DNA from: Planctomycetaceae bacterium
GTDB lineage: Bacteria; Planctomycetota; Planctomycetia; Pirellulales; Pirellulaceae
NCBI GenBank assembly: GCA_021298315.1
Contig: JAJTFC010000050.1
Coordinates: forward strand, 1 to 45,545
Direction: 5' to 3'
DNA: 45,545 nt
Position 1 is the stretch's first letter. Each line of letters starts with the position of its first letter. Position numbers and translations under genes: made by a program. Under the pieces are notes generated by a model. The model was not told where the DNA came from and searched no databases. It was given only the letters and a program-made list of their open reading frames with translations. Of this stretch, positions 1 through 8,221 are shown one piece after another.

Positions 1-2
1 AA

Positions 3-704
3 CGCATTTGCCAAGGACTCGATACGTCTGGACGCTGGATGCTCGAATCCCAAAGCGATTCCACCAGTACACTGGAATGCTTTGACTCCAAGCTTGTATG
101 CGAAGGAGGTGCACTCGAAACCGACGGACAAGGCACCTTGCTAACCACAAGCAGCGCGGTTGCCACGGGCACCCGGAATCCGAATTGGACCCATGAACAA
201 ATCGAAAGCGAGCTGAAACGGCAATTGAGGATCCGCAAAGTGCTCTGGGTCGACGGTGGGGAACTTGCAGGGGACGATACCGATAGCCATATCGATCAAT
301 TGGTAAGATTTGTCCGACCTGCGGTGGTCTTTGCTGCCGTTTCATCGACTTCCGACGATTCCAACGCCCCTCATCTTGCCAAACAGTACCAAGTCCTTCG
401 CGAACTTACCGACGCACAAGGGCGCCAATTAGAGATCATCCCTCTGCGAACGCCCCCACCGAGGATGATTCAAGGCAGACGGGTTCCTGAAAGCTATTGC
501 AACTACTACATGGCCAATGGAATCGTGATCGTCCCCCAGTTCGGTTACCGTCAAACCGATTCGGCGGCCCTTGGAATCCTCAAAGAACAGTATCCTGATC
601 GCGAAATCATCCCGATCGATGCTTCGGATTTCATCCTAGGACTCGGTGCTTTTCACTGTGCGACCCAGCAACAACCAGCAGTCGGCTCGATTGCCCTTCC
701 ATAA
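3..704 (+). CDS. Agmatine deiminase / peptidyl-arginine deiminase family protein, 3' part
   Basis: The reading frame is open from the left edge of the window, so the start is missing; an internal ATG at 39 is probably not the true start. The family (PAD_porph, guanidino-modifying fold) hydrolyses agmatine or peptidyl-arginine to the citrulline-type product plus ammonia. Visible family motifs in order are EGGALETDGQGTLL, then GDDTDSHIDQLVRF with the substrate-binding Asp and the catalytic His, then a C-terminal GLGAFHCATQQQP segment holding the nucleophilic Cys. All three match the C-terminal two thirds of bacterial agmatine deiminase. Agmatine deiminase and a peptidylarginine deiminase-like enzyme cannot be told apart from this fragment. 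The gene is followed by a hexamer-repeat element and not by another polyamine gene. Confidence 0.88.
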   Translation, partial: RICQGLDTSGRWMLESQSDSTSTLECFDSKLVCEGGALETDGQGTLLTTSSAVATGTRNPNWTHEQIESELKRQLRIRKVLWVDGGELAGDDTDSHIDQLVRFVRPAVVFAAVSSTSDDSNAPHLAKQYQVLRELTDAQGRQLEIIPLRTPPPRMIQGRRVPESYCNYYMANGIVIVPQFGYRQTDSAALGILKEQYPDREIIPIDASDFILGLGAFHCATQQQPAVGSIALP

Positions 705-778
705 TTTAGCGCCTCGAAACCGCCACGAATCGGCCATCGAATGGATGCCTCGCAATTTGGGCATTCAGGAAAAAATGG

Positions 779-962
779 GTCCATCCAGCATTATCGTGGC
801 TGGTGAGGGATACCACTGGTTCTTTTCGTACTCGTACTCGTACTCGTACTCCCTGAAAGGGTGATCGACTTGAATCGATTCAGGCGTTTTCGAGTACGAG
901 TACGAGTACGAGTACCGCGACGCTGAGTACGAGAAAGCCGAGCTTCTACCCACTAAAATACC
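779..962 (+). repeat. Dispersed TACTCG/CGAGTA hairpin repeat, copy A
   Basis: This fills most of the non-coding stretch 705-1043. The left arm at 827-851 is four tandem TACTCG-type hexamers and the right arm at 892-915 is its reverse complement, so the two can form a stem of about 24 bp. The loop holds a nested hairpin (CCTGAA at about 851-856 with TTCAGG at about 878-883). A further GAGTACGAG lies at 925-933. Flanks on both sides (from CCATCCAGCATTATCGTGG to CACTAAAATACC) recur at 3333-3590, which shows that the whole unit, not just the hexamers, is repeated. Confidence 0.85.
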
Positions 963-1043
963 CGACGAACCAAAAAGGGTGGCTAAAACCATCTGAACTT
1001 CGTGCTCGCGGCAACACACAAAAGATTTTTAAAAAACACAATC

Positions 1044-1178
1044 ATGGAATTACTGGCTGCGTTAGCTGAACTCTTGGTCCAACTTTTCATCGAGTTGCTT
1101 GGCCACATCTTGTGGAGCTGCCTCGAATTGCCGATCGAGGCTCTGTCGACGTTCTCGGAACGCAATAAAGAAGACTAA
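1044..1178 (+). CDS. Possible 44-residue Leu-rich small protein
   Basis: An ATG-to-TAA frame encodes a short peptide. It starts MELLAALAELLVQLFIELLG, has one Cys and two His-flanked hydrophobic turns, and ends in a charged tail (SERNKED). The first 30 residues would form an amphipathic or hydrophobic helix with Glu at regular spacing, which is typical of small membrane-associated proteins. No Shine-Dalgarno sequence is seen upstream (AAAAAACACAATC), but many genes in this window lack one. It is convergent with the receiver-like gene that ends at 1189. It could be a chance frame; no family is recognised. Confidence 0.3.
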   Translation: MELLAALAELLVQLFIELLGHILWSCLELPIEALSTFSERNKED

Positions 1179-1188
1179 GCGTTGGTGC

Positions 1189-1563
1189 TTAATCGGTGAC
1201 CGATTGTAGAATTCGAACCATGTCGCGATCGAACTGGCCGCGAGTCAATACCGCATCAAGCCCCAGTTGGTTGGCGTCTTCGAGCCGATCGGCAAGCACG
1301 TGTGCACCATAGCCGAGCCACTTAGCCAGGGGCATCGCCGGACGGATCTTGGCAAGCAACGCCTCGAGATCCAAATTGGCAAGCCCCAGGTCCACAATCA
1401 CTAGGATGGGTAGGTTGTCTTGGTAGTTTTCCGGATTAAAACTCTCGGGAGAACGCTGCACCTTGAGCGCAAGACCTGCGGATCTGCAAGCCGAGGCAAT
1501 CTTTGACTGGAACATCAAATCGTTACCGACAAAGAGCGCCGTGGTTTGTTCGGTCGATTCCAT
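1189..1563 (-). CDS. Receiver-like (CheY-fold) single-domain protein, degenerate
   Basis: The 124-residue protein has the alternating hydrophobic-strand and helix pattern of a response-regulator receiver domain. The segment ILVIVDLGLANLD offers an Asp at the end of beta-3 in the phospho-acceptor place. The acidic pair normally found after beta-1 is reduced to Asn-Asp (FVGND), the Thr/Ser of beta-4 is not evident (WLGYGAHV), and the invariant Lys near the end is replaced by Arg (LTRGQF). It is therefore more likely a pseudo-receiver or protein-interaction domain than a normal phospho-switch. There is no output domain. The ATG at 1563 lies 8 bases after the stop of the upstream QueD gene, so co-transcription with the queD/mazG-like genes is likely. 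Function unknown. Confidence 0.7.
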   Translation of the reverse strand: MESTEQTTALFVGNDLMFQSKIASACRSAGLALKVQRSPESFNPENYQDNLPILVIVDLGLANLDLEALLAKIRPAMPLAKWLGYGAHVLADRLEDANQLGLDAVLTRGQFDRDMVRILQSVTD

Positions 1564-1571
1564 CGCTTACC

Positions 1572-2051
1572 TTAGTCCCCAGAAGTCGCTTCTTGATAGA
1601 GAGTCGAGACCGCACCGCTGTGAAGATCGACGCTGGCCTCCGCGTAAGACTCATCGGTTTCCCAAATGCGGACTCGGGTGGCTTGGGCTCCGCTACCTTG
1701 CAAAATCATCGGGCAAACTTCCTCGAGCAAGTACTTTGCCATGTTCTCGGCCGTTGGGTTATACGGGAGGATAAACATCCGGCATGGAGTGACCATCTTC
1801 AAGGCGTTGATGGCGTTGTCGTCGTTTTCGCAGATCAGGAAGCTGTGATCCCAATGCTCATCGATCCAGCCTTTGCAGCGTGCTTTGAGATCCGAGAAGT
1901 CAATCACCCGGCCCACGGCGTCTTGCGTGTCGCTTGTGACGAAAAAATCGCAAACGTAATTGTGTCCGTGGAAGTTCTCGCACTTGCCACCATGGCCGTA
2001 GAGGCGATGTCCTGCACAGAACTTGATGCGACGCATGATCGTTAGGTTCAT
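1572..2051 (-). CDS. queD: 6-carboxytetrahydropterin synthase (QueD-like)
   Basis: The 159-residue protein of the PTPS/QueD family acts in the cytoplasm. The family converts 7,8-dihydroneopterin triphosphate to 6-carboxytetrahydropterin in queuosine/7-deazaguanine synthesis. The zinc and active-site signature is visible as FCAGHRLYGHGGKC followed by ENFHGHNY (zinc His residues and the catalytic Cys), with DFSDLK and DEHWDHSFL further on and a C-terminal ETDESYAEA segment that includes the usual Glu. The frame runs upstream to 2186, but ATG 2051 is preferred because it matches the family N-terminus, has AGGAG eight bases upstream, and avoids overlap with the MazG-like gene. Other queuosine genes are not in the window, so an eukaryote-like 6-pyruvoyl variant cannot be fully excluded. 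Confidence 0.9.
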   Translation of the reverse strand: MNLTIMRRIKFCAGHRLYGHGGKCENFHGHNYVCDFFVTSDTQDAVGRVIDFSDLKARCKGWIDEHWDHSFLICENDDNAINALKMVTPCRMFILPYNPTAENMAKYLLEEVCPMILQGSGAQATRVRIWETDESYAEASVDLHSGAVSTLYQEATSGD

Positions 2052-2067
2052 CGATACGACTCCTGGG

Positions 2068-2427
2068 TCAATGGCTTGGCTTTTGCAGCTTTGGGTTGGC
2101 TTGGTGGCGGTCGAAGTCCCTACGTGTTTTTTTCTCCAAGTTCGCTCGCATGGCGGCCTGAAGGTCGACTCCGGTTTGATTTGCAAGGCAGACTAGGACA
2201 AATAACACGTCTGCCATCTCGTCGGAGAGATTGTAGGCCTGATCGCTTTTTTTAAAGCTCTGATCTCCGTAAGTTCTGGCAAATATCCGAGCCAGCTCTC
2301 CGACTTCTTCCATCAAAACCGCAATATTGGTCAGTTCCGAGAAGTAACGTACTCCGACGGTATTGATCCACTGGTCGACAGTCTGCTGCAATTCGGCAAG
2401 TGAAAGCTGCTCTTGCTGACTGTCCAT
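2068..2427 (-). CDS. MazG-like nucleotide pyrophosphohydrolase
   Basis: The protein of about 119 residues belongs to the all-alpha NTP pyrophosphohydrolase (MazG/YpjD-type) superfamily, whose members hydrolyse (d)NTPs to monophosphate plus pyrophosphate and often serve in nucleotide-pool cleaning. The metal-binding signature is present as MEEVGELARIF on one helix and SDEMADVLFVLVCL on a later one, giving the expected ExxE and ExxD pattern. It is a short single-domain form and not the tandem MazG. ATG 2427 is preferred over the TTG two codons upstream. It lies 16 bases before the QueD start and 18 bases after the DUF2203 gene on the same strand, so these probably form one transcript. The natural substrate is unknown. 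Confidence 0.85.
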   Translation of the reverse strand: MDSQQEQLSLAELQQTVDQWINTVGVRYFSELTNIAVLMEEVGELARIFARTYGDQSFKKSDQAYNLSDEMADVLFVLVCLANQTGVDLQAAMRANLEKKTRRDFDRHQANPKLQKPSH

Positions 2428-2445
2428 GAACAACGATCCAGGCGA

Positions 2446-2871
2446 TCAACTATTGGACAACGGAGCCAAACGCTTGCGGTCGGCCGTCGACTCGTCATGC
2501 CAGTGGAAATCGTTGATGTCCTCTTGGCCCATTTGCCATGTAAAAAAAGCGGGTCGTTGATCAATCAACGTCGGGAAATCGACGATCCCCTCATGGGCTG
2601 ATCGAAGAATCACTCCGAGGCGTTCCAGCTCGGTGATGTACTCGTCCAAGTGGGCCGCTTGCTCGGTGAGCTCCTTTTGCATCTCGACGATCTCTTGATC
2701 GTAAACTTGAAACCTCGCCTTCCCCTGGTGGCTTCGGAGCATGCGGCGAAGATGGGATCGTCGATCGGTCAACTCCCGGTGAGACAATGAAATATCCGCC
2801 ACGATCAGTCGCAACAAAGGCAACATCGAGCGAGCTTGTTCAATCGAAAAATGGGAAGTTGTCGCGGGCAC
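2446..2871 (-). CDS. DUF2203 family protein
   Basis: The 141-residue cytoplasmic protein starts with FSIEQARSMLPLLRLIVADI, the conserved opening of the DUF2203 family. A long charged helix follows (residues about 30-95, probably coiled coil), and the typical C-terminal signature is ELERLGV...GIVDFPTLIDQRPAFFTWQMGQ...FHWH. The family is widespread in bacteria and has no established biochemical role. The start is GTG at 2871; no better ATG lies upstream in the frame. It is the first gene of the minus-strand run DUF2203, MazG-like, QueD, receiver-like. The promoter would lie in the repeat-rich region 2872-3654. Confidence 0.85.
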   Translation of the reverse strand: MPATTSHFSIEQARSMLPLLRLIVADISLSHRELTDRRSHLRRMLRSHQGKARFQVYDQEIVEMQKELTEQAAHLDEYITELERLGVILRSAHEGIVDFPTLIDQRPAFFTWQMGQEDINDFHWHDESTADRKRLAPLSNS

Positions 2872-3107
2872 GAACCTGACCTTTTAAGAGGCTCAACGCA
2901 TCGGAATTTTTGTTCAGAGGAAACCTTTCGGTAACTTTGACAATAACCAGAAACCAGTGGTTCGGATAGCTCATTTATCGAACTCTTTAGGATCACCCGT
3001 CAAATTAGCATGCTTAATAACCCGCCCGCTGGAATTGTAAGACTTCGAATGGGTTTTTATGGCCTAAGCATTCGAAAAACCGATAACTGAGAGATTCTCG
3101 TGGTTAT

Positions 3108-3285
3108 TACGATTTGTTTTGGGGCTGGCTCCTTCGTGCTCATGCTCAGTGAAACGGTGCTCGTACTCGTGCTCGAAAGGAGTTTAGGATGGACAAATAT
3201 GCGTTTGACCACGAACTTCAAGTCCATGACGCCGAGCAATTTCGAGTAAGCAATTACGAGCAGGAGCACGAGCACCAAAGGAAAT
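3108..3285 (+). repeat. Dispersed hexamer hairpin repeat, copy B1 (diverged)
   Basis: The left part carries CTCAGTGAAACGGTGCTCG followed by TACTCGTGCTCGAAAGG; the right part carries CGAGCAATTTCGAGTAAGC followed by AGGAGCACGAGCACC. The layout is the same as in the other copies, but many TACTCG units have mutated to TGCTCG (and CGAGTA to CGAGCA), in both arms, so the arms still match each other. It lies about 50 bp upstream of copy B2. The gene-free stretch 2872-3654 is filled mainly by B1 and B2; no convincing gene was seen there. Confidence 0.7.
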
Positions 3286-3332
3286 TTTTTCAGCCAATAT
3301 TTTTTTCTGACTAGCCGAGAAATTTACAGGTC

Positions 3333-3590
3333 CATCCGGCATTATCGTGGCTGGCAATTCATACCACTGGTTCTTTTCGTACTCGTACTCGTACTCAGTG
3401 AAACGGTACTCGTACTCGAGGAGAAGTATCGGGATTTCGTTGACAAAATAGCCAAATACTGGGTTTCCAGCTTCCCTCAAAGGGTGATCGAACTGAATCG
3501 ACTCAGGCGTTTTCGAGTACGAGTACGAGTACGAGTACCGCGAGGCTGAGTACGAGAAAACCGAGCTTCTACTCACGAAAATACCTTAGG
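3333..3590 (+). repeat. Dispersed TACTCG/CGAGTA hairpin repeat, copy B2
   Basis: This copy shares with copy A the flanking CCATCCGGCATTATCGTGG, the ATACCACTGGTTCTTTTCG lead-in, and the right-hand block from AGGGTGATCGAACTGAATCG through the CGAGTA array (3514-3538) to GAGTACGAGAAAACCGAGC and ACGAAAATACC. Unlike copy A it has an internal insert of about 75 bases with a second short array, AGTGAAACGGTACTCGTACTCG, and GGGATTTCGTTGACAAAATAG. That insert is present in inverted orientation in the copy at 33168-33335, so the long form is probably the complete element and copy A is a deleted version. Confidence 0.85.
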
Positions 3591-3654
3591 GACAAATTTA
3601 TAGGAGTTCTGCGCAGATATAGCCGGGGAAAGCTCGTCTAGTTAGACTGGCGTC

Positions 3655-5478
3655 ATGATTGGACCGATTTTTCAACGCGAGACTGCTGTATTGCCACGCC
3701 GGCCGCGACACTTTGCTTCGCGGGTGGTTTTTCTGGTAATGGTTTTTGCGATCATCAGCACCACCTGGCTGTTGCTAGCTGGGGTGCAACCGGTTCAAAA
3801 TGCCGGAGACTTAGCACGTTTTGGGGTTTTGATTTTTCAACTCATCGCCCCTTTCCAATTGTTTGTGCTGATGTTTCTCGGGGCCCTTGCTGGGGTCATC
3901 GCCGTTAGCCACGAGAAGGATCGACAGACGCTGACGCTGCTACTGATGACTTCCTTGAGCAATGCCGAGGTGGTTTTGGGAAAGGTTGGATCGGGGCTCC
4001 TATTGGCCTTCAATGCGTTGCTCTCGGTGGCTCCGATTTTGTTCCTGCCATGTCTGCTCGGTGGAGTATCGCTTGAACAAGCCGCCAGCGCCGCGCTGAT
4101 TACCGCTTCGACGATCGTGTTGACTTGCAGTCTTGGAGCGACCATCGCTTTTTGGAGAGAAAAGACTTTTCAAGCCATCGCGGTGACCCTTTTGTCGGTG
4201 GCTATTTGGATTGCCGCCGGAGAAGCGATTCGCTTGGGGGCTGTGCCGGGAATTTCTCCGCAGGTAGCGACCGTCCTGAGTCCACTGAGGGCCGTCTGGC
4301 AGGTTACCCAACCGATCGTTGGTTCCAAGTTCGGCTCACCGTTTGGCGTTTGGGAACATCCGATCATGAGTTCGCTGGCTCTCCTGAGCGCTGCAGCTTT
4401 GCTCATGTTGCTGTCGATTCTAAGGCTCCGGGTCTGGAATCCGAACCGGGAGCGTCGTAAGGTCTCGGCCGAATACTCGGATCAGGCGACTGAGAATTTA
4501 GAAGCATCCACACAGGGAGTTAGCCAAGCGGCGGGCGCCGGACGGACGGTTAAATCTTGGAAGAGCCGCGACCCGCGGCCCATGTGGAGCAATCCGATTC
4601 TATGGCGGGAAATGCGCACCTGGGCTTATGGCAAAAAGGTGCTTATCATCCGAGTCGCCTATCTGATTCTTGCGGCTTGCGTCGCTTTTGGACTTTTTCA
4701 AATCGCCCGCTCGAACCAAGGATCCTTTGCGGATCGAGGATACGAACAGCAGCTTGTCGCTCCATCTGTTAGCATCCTGGCCCCTTTGATGGTCTTCTCG
4801 TTGATCCTTATCAACGCACTGGCGGTCAACTCGGTGACTAACGAGCGCGACGGCGGAGCACTCGATTTGCTTTTGGTCACCGAGATCACTTCGGTGGATT
4901 TCATCTTCGGCAAGATCTTCGGTGTCTTGTACGTGATGAAAGAGATGGTTCTCGTACCGATCCTATTGCTCTTTATTCCCTGGTTTTATGGTGGACTTTC
5001 GACCGAAAACTTAGTCTTTTCGATCATTGCCATGTTGGTGATGGATATCTTTGTGTGCATGCTCGGGATCCACTGCGGTATGATCTACTATCAGAGCCGA
5101 GCAGCGATCGGAACGAGCCTCGGAACGGTCTTCTTTCTGTTTCTGGGCGTTGCCACCTGCATGCTGATTATGCTGATGTTCCGAGGTTCATTTGGTCGGC
5201 AACTAGCACCATTCTTGATGATCATCCTCGGAGGTGGTACCGGCTTGTACTTGGCCATCGGTAGTCGCAATCCATCTCCAGCGATCACCCTGACATCATT
5301 CCTTTTGCCCTTCTTGACCTTCTTTGCCATTACCAGCTTTATTCTCAGAGACCAAGAGCTTACGGTCTTTTCGACGGTCGTCGTCTCGTATGCCTTTGCG
5401 ACTGCCGCGATGTTGATCCCCGCGCTTAGCGAGTTCGAATTTGCCTTCGGGCGAGGCAAGATGCAGCAGGAAGAGTGA
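3655..5478 (+). CDS. ABC-2 type transporter permease, large two-half form
   Basis: The 607-residue integral membrane protein starts on the inside (MIGPIFQRETAVLPRRP, the usual permease opening with a REL/RE-type motif). It has about twelve hydrophobic segments in two groups (roughly residues 22-250 and 330-600). They are separated by a polar cytoplasmic linker of about 55 residues (about 262-320), and the second half repeats the opening with PILWREMRTWAYGKK. Each half has the ABC-2 feature of a loop reading SHEKDRQTLTLLLMT (first half) and NERDGGALDLLLVTE (second half), typical of ABC-2 permeases that couple to an ATPase. No ATPase gene is adjacent in the window, and the substrate cannot be inferred. 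It stands alone on the plus strand, convergent with the PabA-like gene that ends 10 bases downstream. Confidence 0.85.
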   Translation: MIGPIFQRETAVLPRRPRHFASRVVFLVMVFAIISTTWLLLAGVQPVQNAGDLARFGVLIFQLIAPFQLFVLMFLGALAGVIAVSHEKDRQTLTLLLMTSLSNAEVVLGKVGSGLLLAFNALLSVAPILFLPCLLGGVSLEQAASAALITASTIVLTCSLGATIAFWREKTFQAIAVTLLSVAIWIAAGEAIRLGAVPGISPQVATVLSPLRAVWQVTQPIVGSKFGSPFGVWEHPIMSSLALLSAAALLMLLSILRLRVWNPNRERRKVSAEYSDQATENLEASTQGVSQAAGAGRTVKSWKSRDPRPMWSNPILWREMRTWAYGKKVLIIRVAYLILAACVAFGLFQIARSNQGSFADRGYEQQLVAPSVSILAPLMVFSLILINALAVNSVTNERDGGALDLLLVTEITSVDFIFGKIFGVLYVMKEMVLVPILLLFIPWFYGGLSTENLVFSIIAMLVMDIFVCMLGIHCGMIYYQSRAAIGTSLGTVFFLFLGVATCMLIMLMFRGSFGRQLAPFLMIILGGGTGLYLAIGSRNPSPAITLTSFLLPFLTFFAITSFILRDQELTVFSTVVVSYAFATAAMLIPALSEFEFAFGRGKMQQEE

Positions 5479-5487
5479 TCGGGTCGC

Positions 5488-6093
5488 TTAAGACAGATCC
5501 GAAGGTGGAATGCTCGCGGATTTCAATCCAGCTTGTGTCAAAAAGTTGCTCAGGATTGCATAGCCGTGCTGGGTCAAAATCGATTCTGGATGGAATTGCA
5601 CGCCAAAGACCGGATGCTCCAGATGCTCGATGGCCATGATCGTTCCATCGGGAGTCCACGCCGTGGGTGCAAGGCAACTGGGCAAGGTCTCTGGATCGAT
5701 CGCAAGCGAATGGTAGCGCCCGACTTGAAATCGCTCAGGCAATCCGGCGAGCAATCGCTGACTCTTGTGCTCGATCCATGACGCCTTGCCATGCATCGGC
5801 TCTTTGGCACGAGCGATTTTTCCTCCGAGAGCTTGACCTATGGCTTGATGACCCAAGCAGACTCCTAGGATGGGGATCGAGCCGCAAAAGCTTCGGATCA
5901 CTTGCATCGAACATCCGGCGTGGTCTGGATCTTTTGGGCCAGGCGAGATCACGATGGCCGCAGGAGCCAGTCGGGCGACACCATCGCAGCCGATCGAGTC
6001 ACTGCGAAGCACCAAAGTCGGATGGCCGAGTCGCTGCAGGTACCGATCGAGGTTGTAGACAAAGCTATCGTAGTTGTCCAAAAGCAAGATCAT
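5488..6093 (-). CDS. Class I glutamine amidotransferase, PabA/TrpG type
   Basis: The 201-residue protein has the full class I amidotransferase triad: the nucleophile Cys79 in GVCLGHQ and His168/Glu170 in FHPES. The opening [14 protein letters not shown] and the GPKDPDHAG segment are diagnostic of the anthranilate synthase/aminodeoxychorismate synthase component II family. It would release ammonia from glutamine for a chorismate-using partner (PabB or TrpE), giving folate or tryptophan precursors. The partner is not in the window. Its ATG overlaps the TGA of the upstream dehydratase in an ATGA, so translation is coupled to it. The start is fixed by that overlap and by the family N-terminus. 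PabA and TrpG cannot be separated by eye, and one protein may serve both. Confidence 0.92.
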   Translation of the reverse strand: MILLLDNYDSFVYNLDRYLQRLGHPTLVLRSDSIGCDGVARLAPAAIVISPGPKDPDHAGCSMQVIRSFCGSIPILGVCLGHQAIGQALGGKIARAKEPMHGKASWIEHKSQRLLAGLPERFQVGRYHSLAIDPETLPSCLAPTAWTPDGTIMAIEHLEHPVFGVQFHPESILTQHGYAILSNFLTQAGLKSASIPPSDLS

Positions 6094-8090
6094 GTTTTGT
6101 CCGTCGCTTCGATTCCGGCTTTAAGCAGCTCGATGATCCGATCTGCATCGTAGACACAGCCACCCCAAGTACCACCGCTGGCACGTTGCAAAGCGGCCCA
6201 GAGACGAGTATCGGTCGGAAGCCTTGGGTCAGGTGCAAGACCGCTGTGGGATGGGCGGCTGGCTAAAATCTCTGCTCCTCGCTGGGCCGAAAATTTCGCT
6301 CCATCGCAACCGACGAAATTAACGCTGGCACTGAGTGTCACTCGATCGATGATGATTTCGATCAAATCCCCGTCTTGCAGTTTGCCAATGGGTCCTCCAG
6401 CCAGAGCCTCGGGCCCCACGTGGCCGATGCAAGCTCCGGTGCTAACGCCTGAAAAGCGAGCGTCGGTAATGACCGCGACATGCTTGCCATATTCCAAGTA
6501 CCGAAGTGCACTCGTTAGCTGATAGGTTTCCTCCATGCCAGTGCCCATAGGGCCACACCCGATGAGGACCGCGATATCACCCGCTTTGAGCGGACTGGGG
6601 TGCTGACCCTTGGCCGCCGCAACGGCTTCTTTTTCCGAGCAGAACACGCGGGCGGGTCCTGTTTTGCGATACACGCCATCGGAATCGATGACACTTGCGT
6701 CGATGGCCGTCGACTTGATGACCGATCCTTCTGGGGCGATGTTTCCTTTCGGAAAACAAATCGTGCTAGTCATCCCCATCTGTTTGGCTTTTGTTGGTGG
6801 AATGATGACTTCATCGGGATCCACTCCATCGCGCTCTTTGAGCAACTCGCGCATGGCTTGTCTTCGGGGTGAGTCCTTCCATCGATCGAGGATCTGATTC
6901 CAAGTCATCCCCGTAACGGTTTTGCAGTCGCATTTGGCGATCCCCAGTTCGCGCAAGTGCCACATGATCTCAGGGACTCCACCGGCAAGGAACAATCGGA
7001 TGGTCGGGTGGAATTGGGGGCCGTTGGGCAAGACATCGACAAAGCGACTGATCTTGCCGTTGAGTTCCGTCCATTTCTCAAGACTTGGACGCTCGATTCC
7101 GGCGGCGAAGGCGACGGCTGGGATGTGCAACAGGAGGTTCGTCGAGCCACCGCAAGCCGCATGAACAGCGATGGCGTTATGAAAGGAGTCTTCGCAGAGA
7201 ATATCGGCAAGCTTGGCTTTGCGATGATGCTGGTCCCAGAGGATTTTTGCCGATTGCCGAGCCAGATCGAGCCAAACCGGTTGACCGCTAGGAGCCAGAG
7301 CCGCATGAGGTGCAGTCAGGCCGAGCGCTTCGGCAACGACTTGCGAGGTCGCTGCTGTTCCGAGGAATTGGCAACCTCCTCCTGGTGAGCCGCAGGCTTT
7401 GCAACCTGCGGCGGAAGCTTCCTCTAAGGAGATCATATTGTTGGTGTAACGGGCACCGATGGTTTGCACTTTGCCGAGATCTTCCTCGGCACCATGTTCG
7501 TTACGTGCAGGGAGGGTGACTCCCCCGGGGACGATCACACTCGGTAGATTCGAAGCTCCGGCCAGCGCTATCATCATGGCAGGAAGTCCTTTGTCGCAAG
7601 TCGCTACTCCGATGACACCGCGCCTGGTTGGGAGCGAGCGGATCAATCGGCGAAAGACGATGGCCGCATCGTTGCGATAGGGGAGCGAGTCGAACATTCC
7701 GACGGTACCTTGGGTGCGTCCATCGCAAGGGTCGCTGACATATCCGGCGAAGGGGACACCGCCGTTTTCGTAGAACCACTCGGCGGCGGCCCGGACCAGC
7801 AAGCCGACTTCCCAGTGGCCGGTATGGTATCCAAGGGCGATCGGTTTACCGTCCTCTGCTCGCAGTCCGCCTTGGGTGCTCAAGAGAAGAAATTGGGGGC
7901 CGAGCATCTTTTGGGGATCCCAGCCCATACCGGCGTTTTGAGTCCAACCGAATAGATCGCCACTGGACCAAGTGCGCAGCATTTCGTCGGTCAATGGCAA
8001 GGAGCCTTGGGGACCAGAGCCGGCGGTTTGAAGAGCAACCTCGTTACCGGTATTGGACAAGAATGCATTGAAATCAAAGGCATTGGACAT
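6090..8090 (-). CDS. YjhG/YagF-type sugar-acid dehydratase (IlvD/Edd superfamily)
   Basis: The 666-residue iron-sulfur dehydratase is close in length and pattern to the E. coli YjhG/YagF D-xylonate dehydratases. Visible signatures are [14 protein letters not shown], the [10 protein letters not shown] block, [11 protein letters not shown] (Cys122), [13 protein letters not shown] (Cys165) and [21 protein letters not shown]. The Cys residues match Fe-S ligands of the superfamily, and [15 protein letters not shown] matches its C-terminal active-site loop. Dehydratases of this type convert aldonic acids such as D-xylonate to 2-keto-3-deoxy acids. IlvD (dihydroxy-acid dehydratase) is shorter and lacks the YjhG-specific N-terminal block, so branched-chain amino acid synthesis is less likely. 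It is the first gene of a two-gene operon with the PabA-like gene. The substrate remains inferred. Confidence 0.9.
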   Translation of the reverse strand: MSNAFDFNAFLSNTGNEVALQTAGSGPQGSLPLTDEMLRTWSSGDLFGWTQNAGMGWDPQKMLGPQFLLLSTQGGLRAEDGKPIALGYHTGHWEVGLLVRAAAEWFYENGGVPFAGYVSDPCDGRTQGTVGMFDSLPYRNDAAIVFRRLIRSLPTRRGVIGVATCDKGLPAMMIALAGASNLPSVIVPGGVTLPARNEHGAEEDLGKVQTIGARYTNNMISLEEASAAGCKACGSPGGGCQFLGTAATSQVVAEALGLTAPHAALAPSGQPVWLDLARQSAKILWDQHHRKAKLADILCEDSFHNAIAVHAACGGSTNLLLHIPAVAFAAGIERPSLEKWTELNGKISRFVDVLPNGPQFHPTIRLFLAGGVPEIMWHLRELGIAKCDCKTVTGMTWNQILDRWKDSPRRQAMRELLKERDGVDPDEVIIPPTKAKQMGMTSTICFPKGNIAPEGSVIKSTAIDASVIDSDGVYRKTGPARVFCSEKEAVAAAKGQHPSPLKAGDIAVLIGCGPMGTGMEETYQLTSALRYLEYGKHVAVITDARFSGVSTGACIGHVGPEALAGGPIGKLQDGDLIEIIIDRVTLSASVNFVGCDGAKFSAQRGAEILASRPSHSGLAPDPRLPTDTRLWAALQRASGGTWGGCVYDADRIIELLKAGIEATDKT

Positions 8091-8221
8091 AGCGGGTCAA
8101 AACTGGGTCAGGTGTCTGGGTTCGTAGGCTGTAAAAGAGCCGATTCAATGGAGTAATTGATAATGGATAATGGATAATTGACAATGGATTGGGGGCAGGG
8201 TCTTTCCATTTGCCTGACTTC

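Noticed and set aside
765-1019. ORFs reading SYSYSYS or EYEYEY
   Set aside because: They are translations of the hexamer array in copy A (and likewise at 3184-3576), present in the repeats and not in any gene-like context.
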